DNA of 64,000 nt. Source: Rhodanobacter sp. PCA2 (GTDB taxonomy: Bacteria; Pseudomonadota; Gammaproteobacteria; Xanthomonadales; Rhodanobacteraceae). Shown here piece after piece: positions 49,257-57,205 of the stretch; position 1 is the first letter of the stretch; every line of letters begins with the position of its first letter. The notes beneath the pieces are model-generated. The model saw only the letters and a list, made by a program, of their open reading frames with translations, searched no databases and was not told the DNA's origin. The position numbers and the translations under genes were made by a program. The stretch spans positions 36,781 to 100,780 of the forward strand of contig NZ_NJIC01000018.1 of assembly GCF_013620825.1 (NCBI RefSeq). Reading direction: 5' to 3'.

Positions 49257-50072
49257 ATGCAACGCACGGTCTTCTTCATTTCCGACTCCACCGGCATCAC
49301 CGCGGAGACGATAGGCAACAGCATCCTGGCGCAGTTCGAGGGCGTGCGCTTCGACAAGCACCGGCTGCCTTTCATCGACGACGCGCACAAGGCGGAAGCG
49401 GCCGCGCTGCGCATCAAGACCCATTACGCGAAGAGCGGCGAGCGGCCCATCGTGGTCAACACCATGGCCGACCGCGCGCTGTGCGAGATCGTGGGCGCGA
49501 GTGGCGCGCTGATGCTGGACGTGTTCGCGCCGTTCATCGGTCCGCTGGAAGCGGAGCTGGGCGCCAAGCGCTCCGGTGCGGTGAACCGCTCGCATGGCCT
49601 GGTGGATTTCGACAAGTACGAGGCGCGCATCAATGCCACCAACTACGCTTTGACGCACGACGACGGCATCGACGTGGACTACGCGCAATCCGACTTGATC
49701 CTGGTCGGCGTGTCGCGTTCGGGCAAGACGCCGACCTGCCTGTACATGGCCTTGCATTACGGCGTCAGCGCCGCCAATTACCCGTTGACCGACGAGGACC
49801 TGGAAAAGCTGGAACTGCCCGCGCGCCTGCGGCCGTACCGCGACCGCCTGTTCGGGCTGACCATCGAGCCCGAGCGGCTGGCGCAGATCCGCGAGCAGCG
49901 CCGCGCCGGCAGCCGCTACGCCACGCTCAAGCAGTGCCGCTGGGAACTGGAGCAGGCCGACCGGCTGATGCGCCAGGCCGGCATTCCGTTCCTCAACACC
50001 ACGCATGTCTCGATCGAGGAGATCGCGAGCAAGATCTTCGCGAGCTTCGGCATCGAGCGCACCATGTACTGA
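49257..50072 (+). CDS. ppsR: PEP synthase regulatory protein (kinase/pyrophosphorylase)
   Basis: 271 residues. DUF299 family bifunctional enzyme that inactivates PEP synthase by ADP-dependent phosphorylation and reactivates it by phosphorolysis. FFISDSTGITAETIGNSILA at the start, P-loop GVSRSGKTPT at about residues 150-160, and NTTHVSIEEIASKI near the end. The pairing with ppsA is the usual one. Confidence 0.97.
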   Translation: MQRTVFFISDSTGITAETIGNSILAQFEGVRFDKHRLPFIDDAHKAEAAALRIKTHYAKSGERPIVVNTMADRALCEIVGASGALMLDVFAPFIGPLEAELGAKRSGAVNRSHGLVDFDKYEARINATNYALTHDDGIDVDYAQSDLILVGVSRSGKTPTCLYMALHYGVSAANYPLTDEDLEKLELPARLRPYRDRLFGLTIEPERLAQIREQRRAGSRYATLKQCRWELEQADRLMRQAGIPFLNTTHVSIEEIASKIFASFGIERTMY

Positions 50073-50100
50073 AACCGCATCGGAGTAGCCAGTCCCTGCC

Positions 50101-50598
50101 ATGAGTGCCGTACTCGACGATCGCCACAGCCTGCTGCCGGGACGGTTCGAGTTCCTGATGGGGTTGTATGCGGAGAACTACCACCGCCTGACCAGGTTGT
50201 TCGCGCCCCAGGAACTGGCGCCCGGGCGGTACGTGTCGAACGTGGACGACGGACTCAACGTGCATCTGGCCGTGCAGGAGCGCCATCCCTATACGCTGGA
50301 GCTGGAGCTCACCTACGACTTCGTCGACGCGCATACCGGCCACCGCGCGCCGTCGGCGCAGTTGCGCATGTATACGGACGCCCATGTGGCCGAAGCGCTG
50401 CATTGCCATCCGGGCCGGCATCTGTGGCAGGTGCTGGGCCCGTTCGCGCCGGCGCATACGGTGTTCCAGCACCGCCTGCAGATGAACGGCTTTCTTGCGC
50501 GCTGGCTGGAGTACCTGGCCGAGCAAGGGCATTCCAGCGGCACGCTGGAGCCGTGTCGCGGGACGTCGGCGGGGCGCGGGGAACAGCAGGGCCCCTGA
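50101..50598 (+). CDS. DUF1249 family protein (YqiB-like)
   Basis: 165 residues. The family pattern FEFLMGLYAENYHRLTRLF and YTLELELTYDF with PSAQLRMYTDAHVAE is clear, and NGFLARWLEYLAEQGH matches the C-terminal part. Function unknown. In E. coli yqiB lies with nudF/cpdA; here it follows ppsR by 28 bases and may share its transcript. A short low-complexity tail follows the conserved part. Confidence 0.88.
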   Translation: MSAVLDDRHSLLPGRFEFLMGLYAENYHRLTRLFAPQELAPGRYVSNVDDGLNVHLAVQERHPYTLELELTYDFVDAHTGHRAPSAQLRMYTDAHVAEALHCHPGRHLWQVLGPFAPAHTVFQHRLQMNGFLARWLEYLAEQGHSSGTLEPCRGTSAGRGEQQGP

Positions 50599-50720
50599 AG
50601 GAGTATGGAAGCGGGAGACGGCTTCTGCTTCCCGTACTCACCGGCAAGCGCGGCAGTTGCCACGCAGAGCCGTGCGGCCGTTGGTGCATCGGTGCATGCC
50701 GGAGCGGGCGCAGGACAATC

Positions 50721-50766
50721 CCGATAAACAAGAAAGCCGCCCGAAGGCGGCTTTCTTGTTTATCGG
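50721..50766. terminator. 21-bp perfect inverted repeat, bidirectional terminator
   Basis: The arm at 50721-50741 (containing AGAAAGCCGCC) is the exact reverse complement of 50746-50766, with a CGAA loop. T-rich and A-rich ends allow termination on both strands. It directly abuts the tRNA-Asp 3' end at 50767 and ends the DUF1249 gene's transcript from the other side. Confidence 0.85.
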
Positions 50767-50843
50767 TGGCGGAGCGGACGGGACTCGAACCCGCGACCTC
50801 CGGCGTGACAGGCCAGCATTCTAACCGACTGAACTACCGCTCC
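50767..50843 (-). tRNA. tRNA-Asp (anticodon GTC), copy 2
   Basis: 77 bases. Same acceptor and anticodon arms as the copy at 33669 (GGAGCGG/CCGCTCC; loop CTGTCAC); encoded CCA. Confidence 0.96.
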
Positions 50844-50873
50844 ACATTTTTGACTGCTACTGCGTTGTCGACT

Positions 50874-50949
50874 TGGCGTCCCCACGGGGATTCGAACCCC
50901 GGTCGCCACCGTGAAAGGGTGATGTCCTAGGCCTCTAGACGATGGGGAC
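50874..50949 (-). tRNA. tRNA-Glu (anticodon TTC)
   Basis: 76 bases. Acceptor GTCCCCA/TGGGGAC, discriminator G, encoded CCA. Anticodon loop CTTTCAC gives TTC. Confidence 0.96.
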
Positions 50950-50958
50950 GGATCGGGT

Positions 50959-51034
50959 TGGTGGAGCCAGGCGGGATCGAACCGCCGACCTCCTGCATGC
51001 CATGCAGGCGCTCTCCCAGCTGAGCTATGGCCCC
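50959..51034 (-). tRNA. tRNA-Ala (anticodon GGC)
   Basis: 76 bases. Acceptor GGGGCCA/TGGCTCC with the G3·U70 identity pair, discriminator A, encoded CCA. Anticodon loop ATGGCAT gives GGC. First gene of the minus-strand Ala-Glu-Asp array. Confidence 0.96.
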
Positions 51035-51203
51035 GCCGCTGGAAGCCGCAAAGGATAGGTGGGGGTCACAGTTCCGTCAAGCTTTTTTTCCAGAAATCTT
51101 CACGTGGACAGGCAGGCCTGCGTCACCATGGATGCGGTCGGCCGATCCCGGTTCGCGGAGGCCATCGTTTAAGCTTCCCGTCCATACGCGACGAGAGGAA
51201 GAC

Positions 51204-52973
51204 ATGCACGAGATCGGCTTCATCCGCGACCTCGCAATGGTGATGCTGGTGGCCGGCGCCACCACGGTGCTGTTCCAGCGGCTGCGCCAGCCGGTGCTGC
51301 TGGGCTACATCCTCGCCGGCGTGCTGATCGGCCCGCATACCCCGGGCATGCTGGTGGCCGATCCGCGCGCGATCGACGACATCTCCAACCTCGGCGTGGT
51401 GCTGCTGATGTTCACGCTGGGCCTGGAGTTCAGCGTGCGCAAGCTGCGCGAAGTGGGCATAGGCGTGCTCGCGGTGGCGGTGCTGGAAGTGGGCCTGATG
51501 CTGTGGATAGGCATGGGCCTGGGCCACCTGTTCGGCTGGAAGGGCATAGACGCGCTGTTCCTGGGCGCGATCATCGCGCTTTCCTCCACCATGGTCGCCA
51601 CCCGCAACCTCAAGGAAGGCGGGTTGCAGGGGCAGTCGTTCGCGAAGCTGGTGGTGGGCCTGCTGGTGGCGGAGGACGTGCTCACCATCGTGATGCTGAC
51701 CCTGCTCACCGCGGTGGCGATCGGCGGCAGCGTGCAGGCGGACACCGCGCTCGCGCTGGTCGGCCACCTCGGCCTGTTCGTGCTGGTGGGGATGATCCTG
51801 GGCCTGCTGCTGCTGCCGCGGCTGGTGGATTACGTGGCCGGTTTCGGCCGCGACGAAACCCTGCTGGTCAGCGTGCTGGGCATCTGTTTCGGCGCCAGCC
51901 TGCTGGCGGTGTGGATGGGCTTCAGCGTGGCGCTCGGCGCCTTCCTCGCCGGCGCGGTGGTGGCCGAGTCGCGCAGCGTAGACCGTGTGCTGCACCTGGT
52001 CGAACCGTTGCGCGACATGTTCGCGGCGCTGTTCTTCGTCGCGATCGGCCTGAAGATCGACCCGGCGATGCTGGGGCAATACGTGCTGCCGGCGCTGCTG
52101 ATCGCCGCCGTGGTGATCGTCGGCAAGACGCTGGCCTGCAGCGTCGGCATCCTTGCCGTGGGGCACGATGCGCGCACCGCGCTGCGGTCGGGGCTGAGCA
52201 TGGCGCAGATCGGCGAGTTCTCGTTCGTGATCGCCACGCTGGGCCTCTCGCTGGGCGCGATCAGCGATTTCCTCTACCCGATCGCGGTGGCGGTGTCGGT
52301 GCTGTGCATGGCGGCGTCGCCGTACCTGGGGCGTTCGGCCGACCGCCTGGCCGACGGCTTGTCGCGCGTCACGCCGCACTCCATGCGCCTGCTGGTCGAG
52401 AGCTACAGCGGCTGGCTGGAGAACCTGAAGCCGGTGGACGAGAACGCGGTGCTGGCGGCCATGCTGCGCCGGCTGCTGTGGCATATCGCGGTGAACGTGC
52501 TGCTGGTGGTCACGCTGTTCCTGATCGGCGCCTACGTGAACTCGCATGGCTGGAGCTGGTTCAGCCAGCTGGGCATCGAACGCGATCTGCGTCACGAGCT
52601 GATCTGGGCCGCCGCGCTGTTCCTGTCGCTGCCCATGCTGATCGCGGTGTACCGCAAGGCCGAGGCCCTGGGCATGCTGCTGGCCGAGCTGGGCATACGC
52701 GAACGCTTCGCCGGCGCCTACACGCACCGGATCCGCAGCGTGCTGGCGCGGATCATTCCGCTGGCCACCCTGTTCGTGCTGGCCCTGCTGGTGAGCGCCC
52801 TGGGGGCGACGATACTGCCGCCGCGCGGGGTGGCGCTATCGCTGCTGGTGGTCGGCGTGGTGCTGGCGGTGGTGTTGTGGCGCTCGCTGGTGAAGCTGCA
52901 CGCCCGCTTGCAGGCCGCCCTGAAGGAGACGCTGGACAAGCCCGAGACGCCCCGGCCGGGCGATCCGTCCTGA
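51204..52973 (+). CDS. CPA2-family cation:proton antiporter-like membrane protein
   Basis: 589 residues from ATG 51204 with GAGGAAGA upstream. The N-terminal ~400 residues are a Na+/H+ exchanger domain: QPVLLGYILAGVLIGPHTPG, LLMFTLGLEFSVRKLREVG, and the ion-binding region AIIALSSTMVATRNL, as in KefB/KefC/YbaL. Instead of the cytoplasmic RCK/TrkA-N domain usual in those proteins, the C-terminus (about 420-570) has three or four more membrane helices (HIAVNVLLVVTLFLIGAYVN; IIPLATLFVLALLVSALG). It may be a mechanosensitive-like or unregulated transporter. Transported ion unknown. Confidence 0.9.
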   Translation: MHEIGFIRDLAMVMLVAGATTVLFQRLRQPVLLGYILAGVLIGPHTPGMLVADPRAIDDISNLGVVLLMFTLGLEFSVRKLREVGIGVLAVAVLEVGLMLWIGMGLGHLFGWKGIDALFLGAIIALSSTMVATRNLKEGGLQGQSFAKLVVGLLVAEDVLTIVMLTLLTAVAIGGSVQADTALALVGHLGLFVLVGMILGLLLLPRLVDYVAGFGRDETLLVSVLGICFGASLLAVWMGFSVALGAFLAGAVVAESRSVDRVLHLVEPLRDMFAALFFVAIGLKIDPAMLGQYVLPALLIAAVVIVGKTLACSVGILAVGHDARTALRSGLSMAQIGEFSFVIATLGLSLGAISDFLYPIAVAVSVLCMAASPYLGRSADRLADGLSRVTPHSMRLLVESYSGWLENLKPVDENAVLAAMLRRLLWHIAVNVLLVVTLFLIGAYVNSHGWSWFSQLGIERDLRHELIWAAALFLSLPMLIAVYRKAEALGMLLAELGIRERFAGAYTHRIRSVLARIIPLATLFVLALLVSALGATILPPRGVALSLLVVGVVLAVVLWRSLVKLHARLQAALKETLDKPETPRPGDPS

Positions 52974-53156
52974 ACCGGGGCGGGGGAGGCGCCGCCCGGA
53001 GCTGCCGATCCGGGCGCGCTGAACCTTTCCGGGGCTTGACTGTCCCAGCCAGACCCGATTGCAAGCCCGGCGCAGCCGCCTCACAATTGGCGACCATGCC
53101 TCCGCAGTGGGGGCCCGGCCGGCGGCACCGGCATATCCAACACGAGGAAGTTTCAG

Positions 53157-53909
53157 ATGAAGCATTTTCTGCGTCCCACGCTGACCACGGTTGCGATGGC
53201 CGTGGCGCTGGGCATGTCGGCGGGTGTGTGCGCCGCCCAGACGACCACCAAGGCCGCTGCCGGCACGGTCGACAAGGCCAAGGCCAGCTACGTGGTGGGC
53301 TGGGAGATTGCTTCCCAGGTTCCGCCGATCATGCGCGACGAGCTGGACCCGACCGCCGTGTCGAATGCGGTGAAGGCCGCCCTGTCGGGCCAGAAGCCGA
53401 CCATGAGCGAGGCCGAGGCCAAGCAGGTGCATGACGCCTTCATGGCCAAGATCAAGGCCAAGTACGAAGCCGAGATGACCAAGCTGGCGGCCAAGAACAA
53501 GGCCGAGGGCGACGCCTTCCTGGCCAAGAACAAGACCGCCCCGGGCGTGAAGACCACCGCCTCGGGCCTGCAGTACCAGGTGATCAGCCAGGGCACCGGC
53601 GCCCGTCCGGGTCCCAACGACACCGTGAAGATCGACTACACCGGCACCTTCGTGGACGGCCAGGTGTTCGATGCCTCGTCCAAGCACAATCCGCCGGGCG
53701 CGGCCGACATCCCGCTGGCCGGTGTGATCCCCGGCTTCCGCGAAGGCCTGCAGCTGATGCAGGTGGGCGGCCATTACAAGCTGTTCATCCCGTCGGCCCT
53801 GGCCTACGGCGCCGAGCCGCAGCCGCCGATGCCGCCGAACGCCACGCTGATCTTCGACGTCACCTTGGTCAGCACCAAGGCCACGCCGGCGGCGCCTGCG
53901 CAGAAGTAA
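53157..53909 (+). CDS. FKBP-type peptidyl-prolyl isomerase (Mip/FkpA-like, exported)
   Basis: 250 residues. Sec signal peptide (about 1-27, ending GVCAAQ), N-terminal dimerisation helices (about 40-120, rich in Lys/Ala/Glu), and a C-terminal FKBP domain (about 125-240) with VKIDYTGTFVDGQVFDAS, AGVIPGFREGLQLMQVGG and IPSALAYGAEP. Predicted periplasmic folding factor. Xanthomonas and Legionella homologues (Mip) contribute to virulence or stress tolerance. Confidence 0.95.
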   Translation: MKHFLRPTLTTVAMAVALGMSAGVCAAQTTTKAAAGTVDKAKASYVVGWEIASQVPPIMRDELDPTAVSNAVKAALSGQKPTMSEAEAKQVHDAFMAKIKAKYEAEMTKLAAKNKAEGDAFLAKNKTAPGVKTTASGLQYQVISQGTGARPGPNDTVKIDYTGTFVDGQVFDASSKHNPPGAADIPLAGVIPGFREGLQLMQVGGHYKLFIPSALAYGAEPQPPMPPNATLIFDVTLVSTKATPAAPAQK

Positions 53910-53934
53910 TCCTGGCGCAGGCCACCGGCCGCGA

Positions 53935-53967
53935 GAGGGCGCGAAGCGATTCGCGCCCTCTTGTTTT
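53935..53967 (+). terminator. Intrinsic terminator after the FKBP gene
   Basis: GAGGGCGCGAA (53935-53945), GCGA loop, TTCGCGCCCTC (53950-53960), then TTGTTTT. An 11-bp perfect stem with a T-rich tail. Confidence 0.85.
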
Positions 53968-54033
53968 GTCCGTCCCCCGTAACGACCGCGCGGTTAGAAT
54001 GCGCGTTCGCGTTCCACAGGAATCGGCAGCACG

Positions 54034-55377
54034 ATGAAAGTCACGATCTTCGGCACCGGCTATGTCGGCCTGGTCACCGGCGCCTGCCTCGCCGAGATGG
54101 GCAACCACGTGGTCTGCGTCGACATCGACGCCGGCAAGGTCGAGCGGCTGAGGCGCGGCGAGATTCCGATCTACGAACCCGGCCTGGAGCCCATCGTCCG
54201 GCGCAACCATGCCGGCGGCCAGCTCGATTTCACCACCGATGCCGCGCCGGCGATCGCGCACGGCGAGGTGATCTTCATCGCCGTGGGCACGCCGCCCGAC
54301 GAGGATGGCAGCGCCGACCTGCAGTACGTGCTGGGCGTGGCCAGGACCATCGGCCAGCACCTCGATCGCTACGCCGTGGTGGTGAACAAGTCCACCGTGC
54401 CGGTGGGCACGGCCGACCGCGTGCGCACGGCGATCGCGACGGAACTGGCGTCGCGTGGCGCGGGCGTCGAGTTCGACGTGGTCTCCAACCCCGAGTTCCT
54501 CAAGGAAGGCGACGCGGTGGAGGATTGCCTGCGCCCCGACCGCATCGTGATCGGCAGCTCCAGCGCGCACGCCGTGGCCGTGCTGCGCAAGCTGTACGCG
54601 CCGTTCAACCGCAACCACGAGCGCACCGTGGTGATGGACGAGCGTTCCGCGGAGCTGACCAAGTACGCCGCCAACGCGATGCTGGCCACCAAGATCAGCT
54701 TCATGAACGAGGTCGCGAACATCGCCGAGCGCGTGGGCGCCGACGTGGAGCTGGTGCGCCAGGGCATCGGCGCCGATCCGCGCATCGGCTACCACTTCAT
54801 CTATCCCGGCGCCGGCTACGGCGGCTCGTGTTTTCCCAAGGACGTGCAGGCGCTGGAGCGCACCGCGCGCGGCGTGGGCTACCAGGCGCGCCTGCTCGGC
54901 GCCGTCGAGGCGGTGAACCACGACCAGAAGACCAAGCTGTTCGAGCTGATCTCGCGCCACTTCGACGGCGACCTGAAGGGCAAGACCATCGCGCTCTGGG
55001 GCCTTGCCTTCAAGCCGAATACCGACGACATGCGCGAAGCCTCCAGCCGCCGCCTGATGGAGGCGCTGTGGGCCGCCGGTGCGCAAGTGCGGGCCTTCGA
55101 CCCGGAGGCTCGCGAGGAAACCCGGCGCATCTACGGCGAGCGTGCCGACCTGGTGCTGTGCGAGCACGCCTACGATGCGTTGCAGGGCGCCGACGTGCTG
55201 GCCATCGTCACCGAGTGGAAGGCGTTCCGCAGCCCGGACTTCGCGCGCATTCGCGCCGCACTGGGCACGCCGGCGGTCTTCGACGGCCGCAACCTCTACG
55301 ACCCCGCCGTGGTGGAAGAGGCCGGCCTGGCCTACTACGGCATAGGCCGCGGCCGCAGCCTGCGGGTGGCGCGCTGA
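54034..55377 (+). CDS. ugd: UDP-glucose 6-dehydrogenase
   Basis: 447 residues. NAD-dependent oxidation of UDP-glucose to UDP-glucuronate, a precursor of exopolysaccharide and of aminoarabinose for lipid A. N-terminal Rossmann motif [31 protein letters not shown], central dimer helix, and catalytic Cys in [22 protein letters not shown] binds substrate. No other sugar-nucleotide genes are adjacent. Its TGA overlaps the slyX ATG. Confidence 0.97.
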   Translation: MKVTIFGTGYVGLVTGACLAEMGNHVVCVDIDAGKVERLRRGEIPIYEPGLEPIVRRNHAGGQLDFTTDAAPAIAHGEVIFIAVGTPPDEDGSADLQYVLGVARTIGQHLDRYAVVVNKSTVPVGTADRVRTAIATELASRGAGVEFDVVSNPEFLKEGDAVEDCLRPDRIVIGSSSAHAVAVLRKLYAPFNRNHERTVVMDERSAELTKYAANAMLATKISFMNEVANIAERVGADVELVRQGIGADPRIGYHFIYPGAGYGGSCFPKDVQALERTARGVGYQARLLGAVEAVNHDQKTKLFELISRHFDGDLKGKTIALWGLAFKPNTDDMREASSRRLMEALWAAGAQVRAFDPEAREETRRIYGERADLVLCEHAYDALQGADVLAIVTEWKAFRSPDFARIRAALGTPAVFDGRNLYDPAVVEEAGLAYYGIGRGRSLRVAR

Positions 55378-55589
55378 TGGACGCGATCGAGCGGCGCCTC
55401 GCCGATCTGGAAGTGCGGCTGACCTTCATCGACGACACCGTGCAGGCGCTGGCCGCCGCCGATGCCGACCAGGCCATGCGCATCGTCGAACTGGAACGCC
55501 TGCTTCACCTGCTGCGCCAGGAACTGCAGAGCGTGCGCCTGGGCGCCGGGCATGACCCGCACAGCGAACCGCCGCCGCCGCACTATTGA
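55377..55589 (+). CDS. slyX: SlyX family protein
   Basis: 70 residues; ATG overlaps the ugd stop (TGATG). A short coiled-coil protein ([20 protein letters not shown], then a leucine/Glu-rich helix to about residue 50) with the Pro/His-rich SlyX tail PHSEPPPPHY. Function unknown. The first unit of the tandem array starts inside its stop codon (55588). Confidence 0.93.
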   Translation: MDAIERRLADLEVRLTFIDDTVQALAAADADQAMRIVELERLLHLLRQELQSVRLGAGHDPHSEPPPPHY

Positions 55590-56094
55590 AGAGTGCGGCC
55601 ATGGATGGCCGCCCGTTTGATCTTCGCGATCATGGATGATCGCAAAAAATGGAAGAGTGCGGCATGGATGGCCGCCCGTTTGATCTTCGCGATCATGGAT
55701 GATCGCAAAAAATGGAAGAGTGCGGCATGGATGGCCGCCCGTTTGATCTTCGCGATCATGGATGATCGCAAAAAATGGAAGAGTGCGGCATGGATGGCCG
55801 CCCGTTTGATCTTCGCGATCATGGATGATCGCAAAAAATGGAAGAGTGCGGCATGGATGGCCGCCCGTTTGATCTTCGCGATCATGGATGATCGCAAAAA
55901 ATGGAAGAGTGCGGCATGGATGGCCGCCCGTTTGATCTTCGCGATCATGGACGGTCGCAAGAAATGGAAGAGTGCGGCATGGACGGCCGCCCGTTTGATC
56001 CTCGCGATCATGGACGAACGCAAAAAAATGGAAGAGTGCGGCCATGGACGACCGCCCGTTTGATCTTCGCGATCATGGACGATCGCCAACGAAA
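55588..56094. repeat. Tandem array of eight ~63-bp units
   Basis: Units begin (GAAGAGTGCGG) at 55588, 55652, 55715, 55778, 55841, 55904, 55967 and 56031. Six of the seven start-to-start distances are 63 or 64, and the spacing from 55652 to 55967 is exactly 63. Units 2-5 are identical. Unit 1 has one extra C; units 6-8 carry substitutions. Each unit contains GCGGC(C)AT-GG-ATGGCCGC and GCGATCAT-GG-ATGATCGC, two hairpins on the same plan, and three GATC sites. No stops interrupt several frames on both strands. There are no unique spacers, so it is not a CRISPR array. Two diverged single copies occur near clpX. Confidence 0.97.
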
Positions 56095-56120
56095 AACACC
56101 AGACACACCGGATCACGATC

Positions 56121-56678
56121 ATGGCCGAATCCCTGCGCGACCAGCTGCTGAAGAGCGGTCTCGTCAAGCAAGTCCGCGAGGAAAAAAAGCGCGGCGCCGA
56201 AAGCAAGGGCAGGCCGGCAGGCAAGCCCCAGGGTCACGGCGGCAAGCAGCCGGCGCCGCGCCGCAGCCAGGAAGACATCGACCTTGCCAAGGCCTACGCG
56301 ATCCGCGCCCAGACCGAGGCGAACGAACGCAAGCGTGCCCAGCAGGAAGCCGAGGAACAGGCGCGCCTGCGTCGAGAGCGCAAGCTGAAGATCCAGCAGC
56401 TTCTGGAAGGCAAGGCCCTGAACAAGGCCGAGACCGAGCTGGTGCGCAACTTCGAGTACGGCGGCAAGATCCGGCGCATCCACGTGGATGCGGACCAGCT
56501 CGCGGCGCTCAACGCCGGCGAGCTGGGCGTGGTGCAGCAGGCGGGGCGCTACGTGCTGGTCGGCCGCGAGATCGCCGAACAGGTGCGGACGATCGACGCG
56601 CATCTCCTGGCCTTGCTGGTCGAACCCGGCGCGGCCGCCAGCGACGACGACGGTGTGCCCGACGACCTGGTGTGGTGA
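56121..56678 (+). CDS. DUF2058 family protein (YaiL-like)
   Basis: 185 residues. The family start MAESLRDQLLKSGLVKQVRE is clear. A highly charged Lys/Arg/Gln-rich helix (about 20-100) precedes the conserved C-terminal part (LEGKALNKAETELVRNFEYG, then GKIRRIHVDADQL). Annotated in databases as a nucleoprotein or polynucleotide-associated protein without firm function. Lies 26 bases after the tandem array. Confidence 0.9.
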   Translation: MAESLRDQLLKSGLVKQVREEKKRGAESKGRPAGKPQGHGGKQPAPRRSQEDIDLAKAYAIRAQTEANERKRAQQEAEEQARLRRERKLKIQQLLEGKALNKAETELVRNFEYGGKIRRIHVDADQLAALNAGELGVVQQAGRYVLVGREIAEQVRTIDAHLLALLVEPGAAASDDDGVPDDLVW

Positions 56679-57205
56679 ACCGGCTTCGCCATCCACGCAA
56701 CCGCGGCCCGGTTGAAATTCCTCATGCGGAGAAACGGCGGCGCGAAGCGCGTCCGCTCCGGGTGGCGCGCGTCGGCGCGGCCGTATCCCCATTCCCATGA
56801 TGCGCTGGCCGGTTTCGGCTGCACGCGCGGCAGCGTGGTTTGCCGTGGCGTGGACATGATGCGCGTCGACGCAAGACGGTGTTGACGGATCGGCGACTGC
56901 TTACGCCGATCCTGCTTCTTTCTGGCGCCCTGGAGAGCGCTCTCCGCCGTTGAAAGCGCGCGCGACCTGCAGTGCCACGCCCCTGAATCCGACGGCTTCA
57001 GGCAATCGCGGTATCAACGTTCCCGCTGACGGCATTCCGGTGGGAGCGCGCATCGGTACGCGGCAGGCAACGGGTGACGCCCGGCATGTTTTCAACGGCG
57101 CGGGTATTTGGCCTTGCGGACATCACCTTCTCCTACCAGCAGGAAGTGGCAAGAAAGGCGTCGATGTCGACCGCGGATCTCGTGGCTGCCCGCAAGCGGA
57201 AGGTT
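56679..57205. other. Intergenic region with no recognised feature
   Basis: About 530 bases between the convergent DUF2058 and fatty-acid oxidation genes. I see no tRNA, no strong terminator and no coding frame with recognisable protein. A plus-strand frame from 57074 runs on into the antisense of the next gene and looks like chance. Confidence 0.5.

Noticed and set aside
55588-56094. CRISPR array
   Set aside because: The repeats are contiguous with no unique spacers, the unit is about 63 bases, and no cas genes are present.
55335-56224. Minus-strand repetitive proteins across the tandem array
   Set aside because: They exist only because the 63-bp unit lacks stops in most frames; they extend into slyX and DUF2058 antisense and have no start signals.
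57074-57205. Plus-strand protein start (MFSTARVFGLADITFSYQQE) before the fatty-acid oxidation gene
   Set aside because: The frame looks partly protein-like but continues into the antisense of a well-supported gene and has no homologous pattern I recognise.
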